Source: an uncultured Eisenbergiella sp.
Lineage (GTDB): Bacteria; Bacillota; Clostridia; Lachnospirales; Lachnospiraceae
Direction: 5' to 3'
Assembly: GCA_947626725.1 (NCBI GenBank)
Contig: CANQTI010000007.1
Location: forward strand, 1 to 20,309
DNA length: 20,309 nucleotides
The notes under the pieces are model-generated. The model was not told the DNA's origin, searched no databases, and saw nothing but the letters and a program-made list of their open reading frames with translations. Within the stretch, counting starts at the first letter, position 1. Every line of letters begins with the position of its first letter. A program made the translations under genes and the position numbers. Positions 6,970-16,255 of the stretch are shown here, piece after piece.

Positions 6970-9900
6970 GACATTATTCTGACTATTTCCACGTCAAAGA
7001 GGATTACTGTCCCAATATGACACGGGAAAAAATCAATGAAGCCCCAGACCGATGGCTGGATTTCTATCCCCATGCTGAATTTGAAGAAATCTGCAACACG
7101 ATTTTATCTGTCCTAGGTTCAGGGGCAAAATCTGTCTGGATCACCGGAAACTTCGGCACAGGAAAAACCAATGCGTCCCTTGTGCTTCAAAAGCTTTTTA
7201 TGGATGACGAGGAACGGGTGCACCGCTGGTTTAGGATGTACAAGGATAGCGGCCTCTCGGATCGGGAGGGTCTTGAAAAAGCGCTTTTTGCCCGCCGGGC
7301 AGAAGGTACGTTGGTGGTGTACGATTTCAACGCCTCCGGTATTGACGCAAATAGCGGTTTGCTGGTGCGGCTGGAAAAGGGGATCATTGCCGCACTGAAG
7401 GAGCGCGGTATGATTGTTCCGCCGCTGTCTAATTTGGAAATGCTGATCGATCGCGTTAGGCGCGAGGGAGAGAACTTCTTCAGAACCAGGGACTCTATCC
7501 TGGATCGGTTGACTTACCTGAATGAAAGTATCATAACAGTCGATCAGCTGGCCACGATGCTGAATAATGAGTCAATCGCCTCTTTATTGCTGAGTGAAGT
7601 GGAAATGGTGTTGCATAAGGACTACATTTACCTGGACTTTGACGTGCCAACATTTCGCAAATGGGTGAGGGCCATTCTGGACGCAAACCACCTCCGCAGC
7701 ATCGTATATCTCTTTGACGAATTTCATCCTTTTATCGAAGCAAATTCTTCCCAGTTGAAAACCTTTGAGGATGTGACGGAGACGCCCAGCGTGAACCGGT
7801 TCTTCCTGGTTCCTGTGACCCATATGGATATTCAGCAGTATTGGGCGGAAGGCTCTGATAACGCGAAAAAAGCCAATGACCGTTTCTATTTTCGCAAGTT
7901 GCAAATGCCGAATGATACCGCGTTCCGTCTGGCCAAGCATGCTATGATTGATAACCAGGATCCGGATATTGCTGCGGAATGGAAGAAAGCGAAGGACGGC
8001 CTCTGGGATTCCGTATCTTACGTCGTCGGTCAATTCAATGCTGCGGACGATCCCGGACGTCAGCGATTCTATGACATCCTGCCCATTCATCCCATGGCGG
8101 CATTTTTGCTGAAGCATTTATCTGAGTCGGCCAAGTCCAACCAGCGCAGCCTGTTTGAGTATCTAAAGGGCGGAGCGGACGGAATGGAATTTCAGGACTT
8201 TATCCACCAGGGCGGGCCGGAGGTTGCCAGCAAGCAATTTTTGACGGTGGATTATCTTTGGCATTATTTTATGAATCGCCAAGATCTTGGCGTAGACCAT
8301 GAGATCACAAGTATCAATCAGCTCTATCAGCAGATCAAGAGCCGGGCTTTTCAGAATCAAACAGAGGATGCCCCAGAATTGCGCGTTTTAAAGGCGGCGT
8401 TGTTGTTCTGTCTGATGGACAGGCTTACCCCAGGTGGGCACGCCCGCCTGCGTGCTACGGTGGAAAATGTAGTGTTGTCTTTCCGAGGCGACGGTACGAT
8501 TACTGATCCGGAGGGAATCGTGGAAACCCTTCAGAGCAAGCATTGCTTTTCCGTGTCCAACGGACAGATCTCGCTCTTTACTATGTCCACAGTCAAGCCG
8601 GAGGATGTGGAGAAATACAGGCCCCAGTTTTATGAACTTCTTCATGAACGAACCCAGGCAATGCTGGAGGAGAAAACGAAAAATGACCGACAGTACAGCT
8701 CCGGGCGTTTCGACATTCGCGTTTCCGATGAAAGCCACACCACACTGACAAATATCACTGCAACGAACCGAGATAAGTATTCCTCTGGGCTTGCGAAGGA
8801 TGACGGTTCCGTATGCCTCTGGTTTGTCATCGCCAAAGATCACGAGGAACAGTTGGCGATTCCTCAGCGAATTTCCAATCTGCTCAATCAGCTTCGGGAT
8901 CACCGGATTATCATGTTCACATTTCCGCAGCTCTCCTTCTGCCACAGCAACAAAAAGCTTTGGAGCGAGTATATCCGTCAGTATGCCCAGTATATGGCGG
9001 AGAATGACAAAACCGCAAAGCGGCAAATCCGGGATGAAGAGCATCACAACGGAACACTGGACAAGATCGAGGCGGAGTGGTTTGATGAGCTGAGGCGAAA
9101 CACTACATCGATCCGTGTCTATCAGATGAAGAACGGAAACTTGAATGTGCGGGATATCCTTTGGGGCGAATTTAAGTCTCTGATTTCGGGATATGTTCGG
9201 GAGACTCTGAAATACAGCGTGGATCATTTGGGCTATCGTCCAGAATTTTTTGGGAACAAGGCCCTTCAGAGCTATGCCAGAGCGGGAATCACCATGCAGG
9301 GTTCTCCTGGACCCGTTGCGGCGCTGGTCTTAAATATGAAGCAAACCGGATTGGCAAACCTGGAACAGCTCTTTTCTCAGGAGCCTGAGCACCCCCTTAC
9401 CGCCATTCATGCGCTCCTGCAGAGGAAGATGTCCAATACAGTTGGACACGGCGGACAATTCTCTCTCCGCACGGCTTATATCGAACTTCAGCGCGCGCCC
9501 TACGGACTTCGCTATAACGCCTTGACCGCCTTTGTACTTGGCTGTTGCCTTGGCGACATCTTGAAGAAAAATTATCAATGGACCAATGGACAACTGACGA
9601 GGCCTCTGGATGTGGACACATTGGCCGAAATTATCGAAGCAGTGGTTAAGGATGACGGAGCAAATAAACTTGGGAGCAAGGAAAAGCAAATCTGCCGTCT
9701 CTCCAGAGAGGAACAGATTTTTATCAAAAGAGTCCCTGAAATATTTGGAGCCAGCCCTGTTGCCGACGCAACGATCCCAACTGTCCTGAGCCAGATTCAG
9801 ATGGAGGTGGAGAAAAAATCCGCTAAGGTCCCGCTGTGGGTACTGCCTGAATTGGTTTGTGAAATGGATGACCCCAAAGCGGATCAGATCAAAACTGTCC

Positions 9901-11147
9901 TTATGGACATTTGTACTGCTTTTACCACCAGCAACAAGGGCAACGTCGAGGGCCGAAGTATTGCCATCAAAGAAGCCGGAAGGATCCTAGAGGACAATCC
10001 TGAAATTGCCGCCAGAATCGCCAACTACATCAAAAAAGAAAACTTCCTGCGCGCTTTTGGTCTATATGTCGACAATGTGGCCCCCGATTTAGCTAAGCTC
10101 GCGGTATCCCTCGGTGACGTCTCTCACGGATACTGTATCGCGATTCTCCAAAAATGCCAGGAAACGGCAGGCTGGCTTTGGAAGCAAGCGGATATCAGCG
10201 AGGAGATTACCGAAATCAAATGTGAGTATGAGATTATTGGCCTTGCGAGCTCCATGTGTGGCTTCACAAGCTTCGTAGAATATAGGAACGTTTTTGAAAC
10301 ACTGCAAAAGGCGGTCGCTGTCATCAATCATCTGCCGAGGCAGATGATTGAGGCGTTTCATCCGGAACTGGGCGACTTTTTAACAGAGATCCAGGATGGA
10401 CAGGATAGGTCGATCATTAAAAGCGCGTTGGAGCATAGCAAGTCGGCAATCGAAAGTCTGTTCTTTGATCATACACGGACAGAGTCTTTGAAAATACTTC
10501 GCTCCCGCTTTCAGGTCGCGGATTTGGGGGACGCGGATCTATTGGGGCTGTTAGATGAGATGGCTAATGGTTTCCGGATGACTGAAAGCGCCTTTATGAC
10601 GGCGTTCACAGCAAAAGTCGAGGATTTCTCAAAATACTCAGTGGCTCTGGCAATCAAGCGGGAATGGAAACGTATCTCTGGCGCCGAAACGCCGGACGCG
10701 TGGGCTATCGAAAACAAGCTCCCCGCTAAATATTTGTTCGAGGATATTCAAAACTATAACGAAATCCGCATGGCAATCGAACAGCCGCAGATTTTTGCTG
10801 CCGGAAAGCTGGATGAGTTCTTGAAATTGCTTCAAAACATCATGGCAAGGCCTATTGCCAGTTGCCAGAAAGCGTTGATGACCGATGTGATCCCGTCCCG
10901 GTATTGGAAATTTGATATTGCGCTCGCCCCGCTACTGGAGTACCTGAGCGAAAAATATGGAGGGCAACCGAATCAGTGGCCAGTGTGTCCAGATGTGACC
11001 GAGTTTATCAGAAGACAGTACAAGAGCGCCATTGCGCCTCAAATTAAGGCCAAGATCAAGGGCAAAGAGGCCGAGGAGTTAAAAGCCCGGCTGATCCATC
11101 TTGCCGAGGAAAATCCAGAGCTTGGACTTCTGTTTTGGGAGGAATGA
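6966..11147 (+). CDS. brxC: BrxC/PglY-type large P-loop ATPase
   Basis: This 1393-aa protein is the large ATPase common to all BREX types. Walker A is GNFGTGKT at residues 61-68 and a probable Walker B, Y-L-F-D-E-F, has D251 and E252. The rest is a long, mainly helical region without membrane segments or signal peptide, as in BrxC/PglY proteins, and the length is within the broad range of the family. The ATG overlaps the brxP stop codon in ATGA, indicating translational coupling. BrxC is required for BREX defence and is thought to act with PglZ, but its exact mechanical role is unsettled. It lacks any methyltransferase or nuclease motif that I can see. The identification rests on the N-terminal ATPase motifs, the length, and the position between brxP and pglZ. 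Confidence 0.87.
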   Translation: MRHYSDYFHVKEDYCPNMTREKINEAPDRWLDFYPHAEFEEICNTILSVLGSGAKSVWITGNFGTGKTNASLVLQKLFMDDEERVHRWFRMYKDSGLSDREGLEKALFARRAEGTLVVYDFNASGIDANSGLLVRLEKGIIAALKERGMIVPPLSNLEMLIDRVRREGENFFRTRDSILDRLTYLNESIITVDQLATMLNNESIASLLLSEVEMVLHKDYIYLDFDVPTFRKWVRAILDANHLRSIVYLFDEFHPFIEANSSQLKTFEDVTETPSVNRFFLVPVTHMDIQQYWAEGSDNAKKANDRFYFRKLQMPNDTAFRLAKHAMIDNQDPDIAAEWKKAKDGLWDSVSYVVGQFNAADDPGRQRFYDILPIHPMAAFLLKHLSESAKSNQRSLFEYLKGGADGMEFQDFIHQGGPEVASKQFLTVDYLWHYFMNRQDLGVDHEITSINQLYQQIKSRAFQNQTEDAPELRVLKAALLFCLMDRLTPGGHARLRATVENVVLSFRGDGTITDPEGIVETLQSKHCFSVSNGQISLFTMSTVKPEDVEKYRPQFYELLHERTQAMLEEKTKNDRQYSSGRFDIRVSDESHTTLTNITATNRDKYSSGLAKDDGSVCLWFVIAKDHEEQLAIPQRISNLLNQLRDHRIIMFTFPQLSFCHSNKKLWSEYIRQYAQYMAENDKTAKRQIRDEEHHNGTLDKIEAEWFDELRRNTTSIRVYQMKNGNLNVRDILWGEFKSLISGYVRETLKYSVDHLGYRPEFFGNKALQSYARAGITMQGSPGPVAALVLNMKQTGLANLEQLFSQEPEHPLTAIHALLQRKMSNTVGHGGQFSLRTAYIELQRAPYGLRYNALTAFVLGCCLGDILKKNYQWTNGQLTRPLDVDTLAEIIEAVVKDDGANKLGSKEKQICRLSREEQIFIKRVPEIFGASPVADATIPTVLSQIQMEVEKKSAKVPLWVLPELVCEMDDPKADQIKTVLMDICTAFTTSNKGNVEGRSIAIKEAGRILEDNPEIAARIANYIKKENFLRAFGLYVDNVAPDLAKLAVSLGDVSHGYCIAILQKCQETAGWLWKQADISEEITEIKCEYEIIGLASSMCGFTSFVEYRNVFETLQKAVAVINHLPRQMIEAFHPELGDFLTEIQDGQDRSIIKSALEHSKSAIESLFFDHTRTESLKILRSRFQVADLGDADLLGLLDEMANGFRMTESAFMTAFTAKVEDFSKYSVALAIKREWKRISGAETPDAWAIENKLPAKYLFEDIQNYNEIRMAIEQPQIFAAGKLDEFLKLLQNIMARPIASCQKALMTDVIPSRYWKFDIALAPLLEYLSEKYGGQPNQWPVCPDVTEFIRRQYKSAIAPQIKAKIKGKEAEELKARLIHLAEENPELGLLFWEE

Positions 11148-11151
11148 GCCA

Positions 11152-13230
11152 ATGCCTTATGACCTCAATGCCTTTTTCCAATTTGACAACAATCACCAGG
11201 GCAATTCCCGATTGCTGGTATACCCGAATCAGTTTGTTGCTGCGAGGCTGATCAACCACGCGAAAGAGCGGGGAGCCAGGGAAATTCCAGTCGTTGAATG
11301 TATCGCAACGGACGCATCTCGGCTTCCTATGCCCCATGAACTTATGGCTGAGATCGATAAGCTGGCGGGTGATCCGGTTGGTTATTATGTGGTTGTTGGT
11401 TTAGACGCCTACTTAGCACTACTGAACGCAAGGAATGTGGAGGTATTCATGATCGAACTGCGCGAGCGGTTGGACAAGGATGCTGTCCGTATTGACTACA
11501 TTCTGTCCTGTGACCACTCGTTTCCTTTCTCATCCAGGTATGAAGAGGCCCGCAAAGTCGTATTTCTGGATGGAGACATAGAAACATGGGAACCTATTCA
11601 AATCTGGGCCTATCATGCGAAATGGGCAGCAAACAGTGCTAATGTGGGATTCCGCGTTCTTTTGCGAGAGATCGGTATATATTATCCTGTTGGGACACAC
11701 AACGCCTTTTTGCCGGATATTTCCTCAGGCCGGTCAGGCCTTGGCAAAGCAGTAACATTTGTGACCGATATCCACGACATATCTGCAAATCTCTTTCAAG
11801 TCGACATGGACATTGATGCTTCGGTTTTGGAACATCTTCTTGAGGATTCCATCCGCTGCAGTCAAACGGTGGACGCCTTCCTGAGTGACCGGGTAAGAGA
11901 GGAATATTGTAATCCACGCCAAGCCATGGCTCGCCTACTGGCTCTTCAGGACGATCGCCTGTGGCCGGCTTACGTTTGGTATGTCAAACGCAAGATGCCG
12001 GAGCAGTCATATATGACCAAGGTCCTGTCAGAAGAAGTTACCTCAGAGGCACTGCTGAGGAAGTATGCAGTCGAGGCCGCGATCTCCGTTCTATCCGATG
12101 CAAACGCGCAGAAGTATGCGGCTGAACGGGCGGAGGGCTTGCAATATGTTGGGAAAAGCACACAGATAGAATCACTGGTAATTGAGTTCATCACTTCTAC
12201 ACGGGATCGCAAAAACGCCATTTCGTTCCTGAATTGCGGTACATTCTCAGAAAAGGCTGAAATGATTCGCCGGGCAGCGGCGGAGGACCTGTCGGTTGGA
12301 CTTCCAAGGCAATATGGCGAGCTTTACCCCGCTCTGGCGGATTATCTGTCCTTCTATGACTGGGGTAGCGCCACAATCAATGCGTATTTTGAAGAGTACC
12401 GTCGCCTGAAACTTTTAGATTCCCTGACGGACGATTTTGCGTTGCGGGCATATAATACTGTCATTCCCGGTGAAATCCCGGCGCGGGATTCTGTATTGGT
12501 GCCGTTGCGCATGAGTGAGGATACCGCCCTGCTTGTAGTGGATGCGTTAGGAATCGAGTACCTGCCCGTTTTAACGGCAATGGCAAAACGCCGTGGTTTG
12601 TATATGGAGCCACCCAAGATTACAACGGCTAATATTCCCACAGAGACAGAATTCAACCCCATCCAATGGGAAACAGAGCGCACTCTTGTGCCCGTTAAAG
12701 GGTTGGATAATATCGTTCACGATGGCGTGATGAAGCATGAAACAGCGTTGCCGGAGTGTTGCTTTGCCGAGACGCTACAAATAATAGAAACGGATGTGCT
12801 AAATCGGGTCGTTGACGGCCTATCTCGCTTCTCTCGTGTAGTTGTAACCGCAGACCACGGATCTTCCCGGCTGTGTGTAATTGCTAGGCGGGATGGGATA
12901 GGGAGAACGTTGCCGTGGAGCCGGAAACCCGGGGAGGAGCCTCTTGATTGGCGTTATTCGACAGCACTGGAAGGTGTTCAGAGGCCGAAGGAATGTGAAA
13001 GCCAGTATTTCCCTGACAGCGGCAAGACATATTGGGTCGTGCGGGGGTATCATCGTCTTCCCAAAAAGGGAGGTAAAAAATATGCGCTACACGGAGGTGC
13101 GTCCCTTGAAGAGAGGCTAGTCCCGATTATGATTTTTACAAGGAACGCAGATACAGACGCAGCAGTAACAACGCAGGCACAGGACAGACAGTTCGTAGAA
13201 CTTAAGGATGAATTTGAAGGGATCATCTAA
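11152..13230 (+). CDS. pglZ: PglZ, BREX alkaline-phosphatase-fold protein
   Basis: This 692-aa protein has an N-terminal region of about 450 residues followed by a PglZ domain of the alkaline phosphatase superfamily. Probable metal ligands include D464 in L-L-V-V-D-A-L-G, D568 and H569 in T-A-D-H-G and H647 in L-H-G-G-A-S-L-E-E. The motif order fits the superfamily. PglZ is the hallmark gene of BREX loci and is required for defence; its substrate in BREX is not settled. The open frame reaches back to 11101 inside brxC, but the ATG at 11152 lies four bases after the brxC stop with GGGAGGA at 11137-11143, so that start is used. It is followed by brxL after 12 bp. PglZ together with BrxC confirms that the locus is BREX and not a canonical Dnd or Ssp system. 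Confidence 0.9.
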   Translation: MPYDLNAFFQFDNNHQGNSRLLVYPNQFVAARLINHAKERGAREIPVVECIATDASRLPMPHELMAEIDKLAGDPVGYYVVVGLDAYLALLNARNVEVFMIELRERLDKDAVRIDYILSCDHSFPFSSRYEEARKVVFLDGDIETWEPIQIWAYHAKWAANSANVGFRVLLREIGIYYPVGTHNAFLPDISSGRSGLGKAVTFVTDIHDISANLFQVDMDIDASVLEHLLEDSIRCSQTVDAFLSDRVREEYCNPRQAMARLLALQDDRLWPAYVWYVKRKMPEQSYMTKVLSEEVTSEALLRKYAVEAAISVLSDANAQKYAAERAEGLQYVGKSTQIESLVIEFITSTRDRKNAISFLNCGTFSEKAEMIRRAAAEDLSVGLPRQYGELYPALADYLSFYDWGSATINAYFEEYRRLKLLDSLTDDFALRAYNTVIPGEIPARDSVLVPLRMSEDTALLVVDALGIEYLPVLTAMAKRRGLYMEPPKITTANIPTETEFNPIQWETERTLVPVKGLDNIVHDGVMKHETALPECCFAETLQIIETDVLNRVVDGLSRFSRVVVTADHGSSRLCVIARRDGIGRTLPWSRKPGEEPLDWRYSTALEGVQRPKECESQYFPDSGKTYWVVRGYHRLPKKGGKKYALHGGASLEERLVPIMIFTRNADTDAAVTTQAQDRQFVELKDEFEGII

Positions 13231-13242
13231 GGAGGCCATAAT

Positions 13243-14751
13243 ATGTACAATGTAAATAAACTTAGGGAGTATTTTCCTACCACCACTGTATTTAAAGATC
13301 CCTCCGTGATGGCGATGTTTAAGGCTGCCAAAATAGAAGCATTCCTTCGAGATTGGATATTGAAGCGGAAAACAGGTGTTGACGGAATCGTTGAGGACAG
13401 AGATGCACTCAGCAGATATGTGGCATCCATAATTCCCCAAAGAAGCGAAAAAGAGCGCTTGCAGGACGAGGCACGGGCGGAAGGGGAAACACGCTACTTC
13501 CTTGCAAAGATCAATATATCCTTTAATTCCAACGCAAATTACTACAGCTTTGAAATTCCGTCTCTTGGCTTTACCCACTCGCAGACTGTCATTGAGGACT
13601 ATGTATGGAGCAGAATCAAAGGAGAGCTCATTGGTGAAGCCGGTGGATGGGGACTGGTGAAGATCGGGTATATGCCACCGGAAGCGAATAAGAAAAACGG
13701 ACGGTTCACCTTATTGGACTTTAAGAATTTTTGCCCTTACAAAGTTAGTCTTGATGACTTTAGAAAAGCACGCGCCTACTTTGATACTGAAGAATGGATG
13801 GATATCCTCCTTGGCGCAATTGACTATAATCCGGATGGTTTCGCTCGGAATGGATGGATTGATAGAGATGTTTGGAGAGCAAAACATACAATGCTTACGC
13901 GGCTGTTGCCCTTCATTCAGCCACGGATCAATCTTATTGAACTTGCCCCGCAGCAAACCGGAAAATCTTATATGTTTGGGAAGATTAGCAAATATGGCTG
14001 GCTACTTACCGGCGGGCAAGTGAGTCGCACCATGCTTTTCCTTGACCGCCGCTCTGGCTCGCGAGCCAAGGGATTAGTAACTTGCAACGACTTCATTGCA
14101 ATAGATGAAATCAAGTCCATCTCGTTTTCCAATGATAACGAAATGGCAGGAATATTGAAAGGATACATGGAAGATGGTTACGCCACAGTGGGTGGGACCC
14201 GCGTAGATGGGGATGCTGGAATCATTTTTCTTGGCAATATCGCCTATGAAAACATGGACAGTGAAAAGGACATGATCGGTGAGATCAACCCCATCTTCCG
14301 GGACAGTGCGCTTCTCCAAAGGATCCATGGTTTTATCCCCGGACATTATGTGCCCGCGTTATCTCCTGAAATGTATATCAATGACTGGGCATTGAACTCT
14401 GAATACTTTACAGAAATAATGCACTTACTGCGAAGCACATCAGAAACCATGAAATATCGCGGCTTGGTCGAGGAGCTTGTGGATGTAAAGTCAGCTACAG
14501 GGAATACATCGGGACGAGAAAAAGAAGCGGTACTTCGGTTGTGCACAGCATATTTGAAACTCTTTTTTCCTCACGCAGATCATGACTTGATTCGCACCAC
14601 AAGATTCAAGCAAGAGTTTGATCGATATTGCTTGACGCCCGCGAAAACAATGCAGGAGACCGTGCTGAAGCAGATGAGATTTGTAAACCCCGGTATGTTT
14701 CCAGGTGGTGCCCTTGGCTTTTCAACTTATACAGTAAGGTGGGATGATTAA
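13243..14751 (+). CDS. brxL: BrxL, AAA+ 'Lon-like' BREX protein (short form)
   Basis: This 502-aa protein matches the BrxL ATPase family, often annotated as a Lon-like protease. The P-loop is Q-Q-T-G-K-S at 237-242 and the Walker B is I-A-I-D-E with D288 and E289. A conserved N-terminal domain (about 1-200) precedes the AAA+ core, and a helical C-terminal tail of about 100 residues follows. I find no Lon peptidase domain with a Ser-Lys dyad, and the protein is shorter than the roughly 680-aa BrxL of type 1 systems. A strong ribosome binding site, AAGGAGG, overlaps the pglZ stop codon. BrxL of type 1 systems forms DNA-binding AAA+ rings and takes part in defence more than in modification; the same role is inferred here. 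The stop codon shares one base with the start of the next gene. Confidence 0.88.
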   Translation: MYNVNKLREYFPTTTVFKDPSVMAMFKAAKIEAFLRDWILKRKTGVDGIVEDRDALSRYVASIIPQRSEKERLQDEARAEGETRYFLAKINISFNSNANYYSFEIPSLGFTHSQTVIEDYVWSRIKGELIGEAGGWGLVKIGYMPPEANKKNGRFTLLDFKNFCPYKVSLDDFRKARAYFDTEEWMDILLGAIDYNPDGFARNGWIDRDVWRAKHTMLTRLLPFIQPRINLIELAPQQTGKSYMFGKISKYGWLLTGGQVSRTMLFLDRRSGSRAKGLVTCNDFIAIDEIKSISFSNDNEMAGILKGYMEDGYATVGGTRVDGDAGIIFLGNIAYENMDSEKDMIGEINPIFRDSALLQRIHGFIPGHYVPALSPEMYINDWALNSEYFTEIMHLLRSTSETMKYRGLVEELVDVKSATGNTSGREKEAVLRLCTAYLKLFFPHADHDLIRTTRFKQEFDRYCLTPAKTMQETVLKQMRFVNPGMFPGGALGFSTYTVRWDD

Positions 14752-14951
14752 TGGCCAAACATTCCAAATGTTGCATATGTGAGAGCTATTTGAGTAAAAA
14801 CGAAATCGGATTGAACAAGAAGTTGATTGGAAAATCTAATGATAAATATTTTTGTCTGAACTGCCTAGCGGTTCATCTTGACACAACGGTAGACGATTTG
14901 CAGGAAAAAATCGAGGATTTTAAAAGTGAAGGATGTACGCTTTTTGGGTGA
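14751..14951 (+). CDS. Small CxxC/CxxC (zinc-knuckle-like) protein
   Basis: This 66-aa protein has two CX2C pairs, C7/C10 and C35/C38, plus C8 and C62, arranged like a small zinc-binding fold. The C-terminal half is acidic and helical (about residues 43-60) and ends in G-C-T-L-F-G. It starts in TAATG, overlapping the brxL stop by one base, and ends 27 bp before the cysteine desulfurase. I recall similar small proteins in Clostridia but no assigned function. The tight linkage to a cysteine desulfurase makes a sulfur acceptor, a desulfurase partner or a zinc-bound adaptor plausible; none is demonstrated. It is unlikely to be spurious, because its start is coupled to brxL and its cysteine spacing is regular. 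Confidence 0.8.
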   Translation: MAKHSKCCICESYLSKNEIGLNKKLIGKSNDKYFCLNCLAVHLDTTVDDLQEKIEDFKSEGCTLFG

Positions 14952-14978
14952 AAGTCCTGTTAAACAGAGGAAATATCT

Positions 14979-16106
14979 ATGATTTACGCCGACAACGCAG
15001 CAACTACAAAACTGGATGAGGATGCCTTTGAGGCAATGCGTCCCTTTTTATTGGACGAATATGGGAATCCCTCACAACCGTATTCGTTCTCCCGAGTTGA
15101 AAAAAAAGCGCTCCGAGACGCACGGAGCATCATTGCGTCCTGCATCGGAGCCTTAGATGATGAAATTTATTTTACTTCTGGCGGAACAGAAAGCGATAAC
15201 TGGGCTGTGAAGGGCTTTGTGGATTCAAAAGATTCTCAGATGATTATCACCAGCCAAATCGAACACCATGCGATTTTAAATGCCTGCATAGCTATGGAAA
15301 GGTTGGGGGTTCCTGTATGCTACTTGCCTGTAAGCGGAGAAGGCATTGTAGAGTCAGAATCACTTCAATCATCCATCTTAAAAGGGACGAAACTGATTTC
15401 TGTAATGTTGGCCAATAACGAGATCGGAACTGTGGAACCGGTGGCTACTCTGGCGCATATCGCCCATGAGCATGGCTCTTTATTCCATACGGATGCGGTG
15501 CAGGCAGTTGGGCATATTCCGGTGAATGTCAAAACACTGGGAATCGACTTGCTTTCGGCTTCAGGACATAAGTTTAACGGGCCAAAGGGTGTTGGATTTC
15601 TGTATGTTAAAAGGGGCACCAAAATTAAACCTTACATTGATGGAGGTGGTCAAGAGTTTGGACTCCGGGCAGGGACGGAAAACGTAGCCTCCATTATTGC
15701 TATGGCTTTTGCTCTACGAAAAAATTGTGATCGTATGTTTGCAGTTTCTAAACGTCTGTCCGATATGGAGCGTGATTTCCTCCAGGTGTTGGATCAAGCC
15801 GATGTGGATTACATTCGAAATGGCGCAGAAAGGCACATCCCGGGCAATATCAACATTTCTATCCGGAACGCCAGCGGAGAAAGATTATTGCATCGGCTGG
15901 ATTTGAAGGGTATATGTATTTCTACTGGTTCGGCGTGTGATTCGGTCAATACTCAGGTATCTCATGTAATACGAGCTGTTGGCGTTCCAGATGAGTATGC
16001 AAGGGGAACCATACGTATTTCTTTTGGTGCAGACAATGTGAAATCTGATGCATTTGAAGTTGCCAAGGCACTTATTGAAATTTTAGGAAAAAGCGAAACG
16101 ACTTAA
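14979..16106 (+). CDS. NifS/IscS-type cysteine desulfurase
   Basis: This 375-aa enzyme transfers sulfur from L-cysteine to a protein persulfide using pyridoxal phosphate. It starts with the family signature Y-A-D-N-A-A-T-T. The PLP lysine is K198 in S-G-H-K-F-N-G and the catalytic cysteine is C320 in S-T-G-S-A-C; the segment S-G-G-T-E-S-D-N and the substrate-binding H-H-A-I-L are also present. Length is normal for the group. The ATG has AGAGG at 14966-14970, and the gene ends the operon. In Dnd and Ssp phosphorothioation systems a desulfurase (DndA or SspA) supplies sulfur to the DndC or SspD Fe-S protein. Its presence beside BrxP suggests the same supply chain here. It could instead be a general Fe-S assembly enzyme maturing the BrxP clusters. 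I give no symbol because sequence alone does not separate DndA, SspA, IscS and NifS. Confidence 0.92.
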   Translation: MIYADNAATTKLDEDAFEAMRPFLLDEYGNPSQPYSFSRVEKKALRDARSIIASCIGALDDEIYFTSGGTESDNWAVKGFVDSKDSQMIITSQIEHHAILNACIAMERLGVPVCYLPVSGEGIVESESLQSSILKGTKLISVMLANNEIGTVEPVATLAHIAHEHGSLFHTDAVQAVGHIPVNVKTLGIDLLSASGHKFNGPKGVGFLYVKRGTKIKPYIDGGGQEFGLRAGTENVASIIAMAFALRKNCDRMFAVSKRLSDMERDFLQVLDQADVDYIRNGAERHIPGNINISIRNASGERLLHRLDLKGICISTGSACDSVNTQVSHVIRAVGVPDEYARGTIRISFGADNVKSDAFEVAKALIEILGKSETT

Positions 16107-16191
16107 GGGGCTTAAAGTTGATTTTCCTCACCTGTTTTTTCGGAAATAATTTATCAAGGACTTTTAATTTTTGAAATTTCTGCCTTATGAG

Positions 16192-16220
16192 TTGATTTTG
16201 CAATGCAAATGGTATATAAT
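16192..16220 (+). promoter_or_regulatory. Promoter of the toxin-antitoxin pair
   Basis: TTGATT (16192-16197), a 17-bp spacer and a perfect TATAAT (16215-16220) lie 35 bp upstream of the antitoxin ATG, which has a strong AAGGGGGG ribosome binding site. The pair therefore has its own promoter and does not depend on read-through from the BREX-like operon. Confidence 0.7.
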
Positions 16221-16255
16221 ATATGTGCAGTCGATAAAGAAGGGGGGTCAATCAC

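Noticed and set aside
8388..9227. 279-aa minus-strand open frame inside brxC
   Set aside because: It is antisense to a well supported gene and its translation resembles no family.
2860..16106. Canonical Dnd or Ssp phosphorothioation system
   Set aside because: BrxC, PglZ and BrxL are present and DndB, DndD, DndE and SspB are not, so the locus is BREX-like, with only the sulfur components shared.
2860..16106. BREX type 1, 2 or 3
   Set aside because: No PglX methyltransferase, BrxA, BrxB, BrxF, PglW or helicase component is visible.
16107..16191. Intrinsic terminator after the cysteine desulfurase
   Set aside because: A T-run (16132-16139) and interrupted complementary stretches are present, but no continuous GC stem directly before a T-run could be found.
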